From assembly GCF_014698475.1 (NCBI RefSeq), contig NZ_JACJTB010000003.1, positions 124,001 through 188,000 of the forward strand: 64,000 bases of DNA. The letters are read 5' to 3'. Under the pieces are notes generated by a model that did no database searches, had not been told where the DNA came from, and worked only from the letters and a program-made list of their open reading frames with translations. The translations under genes and the position numbers were made by a program. This document shows positions 62,110 through 64,000 of this stretch, piece by piece. This stretch comes from Nostoc spongiaeforme FACHB-130 (GTDB taxonomy: Bacteria > Cyanobacteriota > Cyanobacteriia > Cyanobacteriales > Nostocaceae). The first letter of the stretch is position 1; each line of letters starts with the position of its first letter.

Positions 62110-63057
62110 ATGGCTACAGACTATGTGTTGTTTATTCATGGTGTAAGTATTCGCAACGATAAATACGCCGATGAACTGTTTGAACGGCTGAGAAAAAGTG
62201 CGAGCGATCGCCAACGAAATATCAAAAAAATTGCTCTTTACTGGGGTGATGTGAATGAAGAACTAGAAAATAAACTTCTAGGACAACTTCGAGTCTCACC
62301 TTATTGGAAAGATGTTTGGTTTAAAGAATTTCGAGAAAAGCAAATTATTCCCTTTGCTGGCGATGCTGCACTTTATATTAGCCGTCATGTTGGTGCAAAA
62401 GTTGTCAACCGAATGAAAACTCAAGCGATCGCCAACGGGTTACATCAAGCCCAAACAGATGATCGTCTACACATAGTCAGCCACAGTTGGGGAACAGTGA
62501 TTTTGTTTGATATCTTGTTTGCCAGCCGTTGGGATGAAGATAAAGCACCAGGTAAAGATGATGTGATGGCTATCCGCGATAGCATTTTTGGTGTAGCTGG
62601 GAAAAATAGCGATCGTCGTCAAGGAATTCCCATTGCAAGTATTCACACCCTCGGTTCACCTGTAGCTATCTTTAGCTTGACTAATATCAATCCTGGTAAA
62701 GATAGTGCAGATTCACCCAGTAGCCACGACATTACACCCAACCTGCAAAAATTTTTAGAGTGTTTGCAAGAATTACGCAAAGGTAAAAAACTACCTTGGC
62801 GCAATTATCTTCATCCTGGTGATCCAATTGCTTACCCACTGCAAAAACTGATGATCGATTTAGTGGATGGCAATACCAAATACTTAGATATTCAAGATAT
62901 CCCCACCCACAACGCCGGATGGTTAGAAATCCCCCTTGCACAAACACTTTTACCCTTGCTTTCTGGTGGCGACGCACATGGTAGCTACTGGCGCAACAAC
63001 AAAGTAACTCAAGAAATCATTAATGTTGTCAAACAAGAAACTCCCACATCTGTTTAG
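62110..63057 (+). CDS. Alpha/beta hydrolase, second lipase-like enzyme
   Basis: A 315-residue protein. YVLFIHGVSIRND carries the oxyanion HG, and HIVSHSWGTVILFD holds the nucleophile Ser126. ASIHTLGSPVAIF follows, and the C-terminus has GDAHGSYWRNN, where the catalytic His probably lies. No signal peptide. Length and layout fit a cytoplasmic esterase/lipase. ATG 62110 is preferred; aaaggggtgttga supplies the upstream purines. It precedes the lipoxygenase by 113 bp and may supply free fatty acid; that is inference. Confidence 0.88.
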   Translation: MATDYVLFIHGVSIRNDKYADELFERLRKSASDRQRNIKKIALYWGDVNEELENKLLGQLRVSPYWKDVWFKEFREKQIIPFAGDAALYISRHVGAKVVNRMKTQAIANGLHQAQTDDRLHIVSHSWGTVILFDILFASRWDEDKAPGKDDVMAIRDSIFGVAGKNSDRRQGIPIASIHTLGSPVAIFSLTNINPGKDSADSPSSHDITPNLQKFLECLQELRKGKKLPWRNYLHPGDPIAYPLQKLMIDLVDGNTKYLDIQDIPTHNAGWLEIPLAQTLLPLLSGGDAHGSYWRNNKVTQEIINVVKQETPTSV

Positions 63058-63170
63058 TTTTCGACCTCTCCAAGTCTAAATAATCATTCATATTCATCAG
63101 CTGGGCTTTGCCCAGCAAAACATAATAAATATCTCTCTCCCTTGTCTCTTTTTTCTCCTTAAAAACTATC

Positions 63171-64000
63171 ATGAAACCATACTTACCCCAGGTAGACCCT
63201 AACCCAAACATCCGTAAAGATGAGCTAGTAAAAAATCGAGAAGATTATAAATTTAATCATGATTATCTAGCTCCTATTCCTGTTATTGATAAAGTCCCTC
63301 ATCAAGAACTATTCTCGGCAGAATATACAGCTAAACGCCTTGCGAGTATGGCAAATTTAGCACCAAATATGTTAGCTGCCAAAGCCAGAAATTTTCTTGA
63401 CCCTTTAGATGAATTAGAAGAATACGAAGAACTGTTGACACTGCTACCTAAACCAGCAGTGATGAATAATTATAAAACCGATTCATGTTTCGCCGAGCAA
63501 AGATTATCAGGTGCTAACCCTTTAGCAATTCGGAGAATTGATAGTTTACCAGAAAATCTCGGTATCACAAACGCCCATTTTCAAAAATCTGTCGGCACAG
63601 AAAGTAACTTAGAAGCAGCTCTCAAAGAAGGTAAACTTTATCTATTAGATTATCCCACACTCTTTGATATTAAAGGTGGAACTTCTCAAAATGCGAGAAA
63701 GTATTTACCTAAGCCTCAAGCCTTATTTTACTGGCAGAGCAATGGTGTAGCAAATGGTGGTTCTCTCCGTCCAGTAGCGATTAAATTAAATAATGATGCT
63801 GGTACAGATGGATTGATTTACACTCCCGATGACCCTTATCTAGATTGGTTTTTAGCAAAAACCTCTGTGCAAATAGCTGACGGGAACCATCAAGAATTAG
63901 GCAGTCATTTTGCCTATACTCATGCTGTTATGGCTCCATTTTGTATCGCCACAGCACGCCAATTAGCAGCCAATCATCCCATTGCTTTACTACTAAAACC
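63171..64000 (+). CDS. Lipoxygenase (N-terminal part, cut by window end)
   Basis: At least 276 residues from ATG 63171, open to the last base. The helical iron region is present: ADGNHQELGSHFAYTHAVMA, then PFCIATARQLAANHPIALLL. The first two iron-ligand histidines are His246 and His251, with the H-x4-H spacing of lipoxygenases and the following TH(A)xxxPF pattern. Further ligands (usually His, Asn and the terminal Ile) lie beyond the window. It would insert O2 into polyunsaturated fatty acids to give hydroperoxides. No N-terminal PLAT domain is seen, as is usual in cyanobacterial enzymes. It is the last visible gene of the plus arm. Confidence 0.95.
   Translation, partial: MKPYLPQVDPNPNIRKDELVKNREDYKFNHDYLAPIPVIDKVPHQELFSAEYTAKRLASMANLAPNMLAAKARNFLDPLDELEEYEELLTLLPKPAVMNNYKTDSCFAEQRLSGANPLAIRRIDSLPENLGITNAHFQKSVGTESNLEAALKEGKLYLLDYPTLFDIKGGTSQNARKYLPKPQALFYWQSNGVANGGSLRPVAIKLNNDAGTDGLIYTPDDPYLDWFLAKTSVQIADGNHQELGSHFAYTHAVMAPFCIATARQLAANHPIALLLK

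Overview
The window is chromosomal DNA from a filamentous, probably heterocyst-forming cyanobacterium of the Nostoc/Anabaena group. Evidence: the HIP1 octamer gcgatcgc is scattered throughout; there are many short tandem heptamer repeats and small palindromic elements; cyanobacteria-specific families are present (DUF1822, DUF928, DUF1818, cyanobacterial RpoZ, a giant Ser/Thr-His hybrid kinase); and signalling and secreted proteins are numerous. Gene functions below come from motif reading without database searches.

Layout. 1-5.3 kb: the tail of an unidentified ORF, a DoxX-like remnant, an ABC1/UbiB-family kinase, recN and a small membrane protein. 5.4-8.8 kb: a NACHT NTPase of the bacterial conflict type. 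9-16.3 kb: a GHL10-type glycosidase-like protein and a 1,846-residue secreted TPR-CHAT protein. 16.7-17.6 kb: an Rpn/PD-(D/E)XK-like nuclease. 17.6-25.1 kb (minus strand): a complete class II lanthipeptide cassette of precursor, LanM, C39-peptidase ABC transporter and HlyD adaptor. 26.6-33.0 kb: a tight four-gene operon of sigma-like regulator, DUF1822, CHAT-CHASE2 fusion and DUF928. 33.3-43.1 kb: a membrane protein, a divergent histidine kinase, tRNA-Lys and a 1,985-residue hybrid kinase. 43.7-47.7 kb: polyphosphate glucokinase, rpoZ, small conserved genes, tRNA-Pro, a GAF-domain remnant and a secreted cyanovirin-N homologue. 48-50.6 kb: a two-gene M16 peptidase operon. 51.3-64 kb: two divergent operons that together form a possible oxylipin pathway.

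The strongest candidate for an undescribed system is the 51.9-64 kb block. From a shared 640-bp intergenic region, a minus-strand arm encodes a 666-residue di-heme cytochrome c, a lipase-like alpha/beta hydrolase and a short-chain dehydrogenase. The plus-strand arm encodes an old-yellow-enzyme reductase, two paralogous membrane-anchored di-heme cytochromes c, a small membrane protein, a second alpha/beta hydrolase and a lipoxygenase cut by the window end. Lipase, lipoxygenase, haem hydroperoxide enzymes, enone reductase and dehydrogenase are the activities expected of fatty-acid oxygenation. Second is the sigma-like/DUF1822/CHAT-CHASE2/DUF928 operon, which looks like a protease-linked envelope signalling unit. 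The cyanovirin-N homologue and the lanthipeptide cassette are the clearest natural-product leads.

The intergenic DNA is rich in repeats: a 139-bp element in two copies with its end hairpin in opposite orientation, two MITE-like elements with terminal inverted repeats, and three cases of a small palindromic element inserted into an older repeat. I saw no CRISPR array, no intact insertion sequence and no rRNA.
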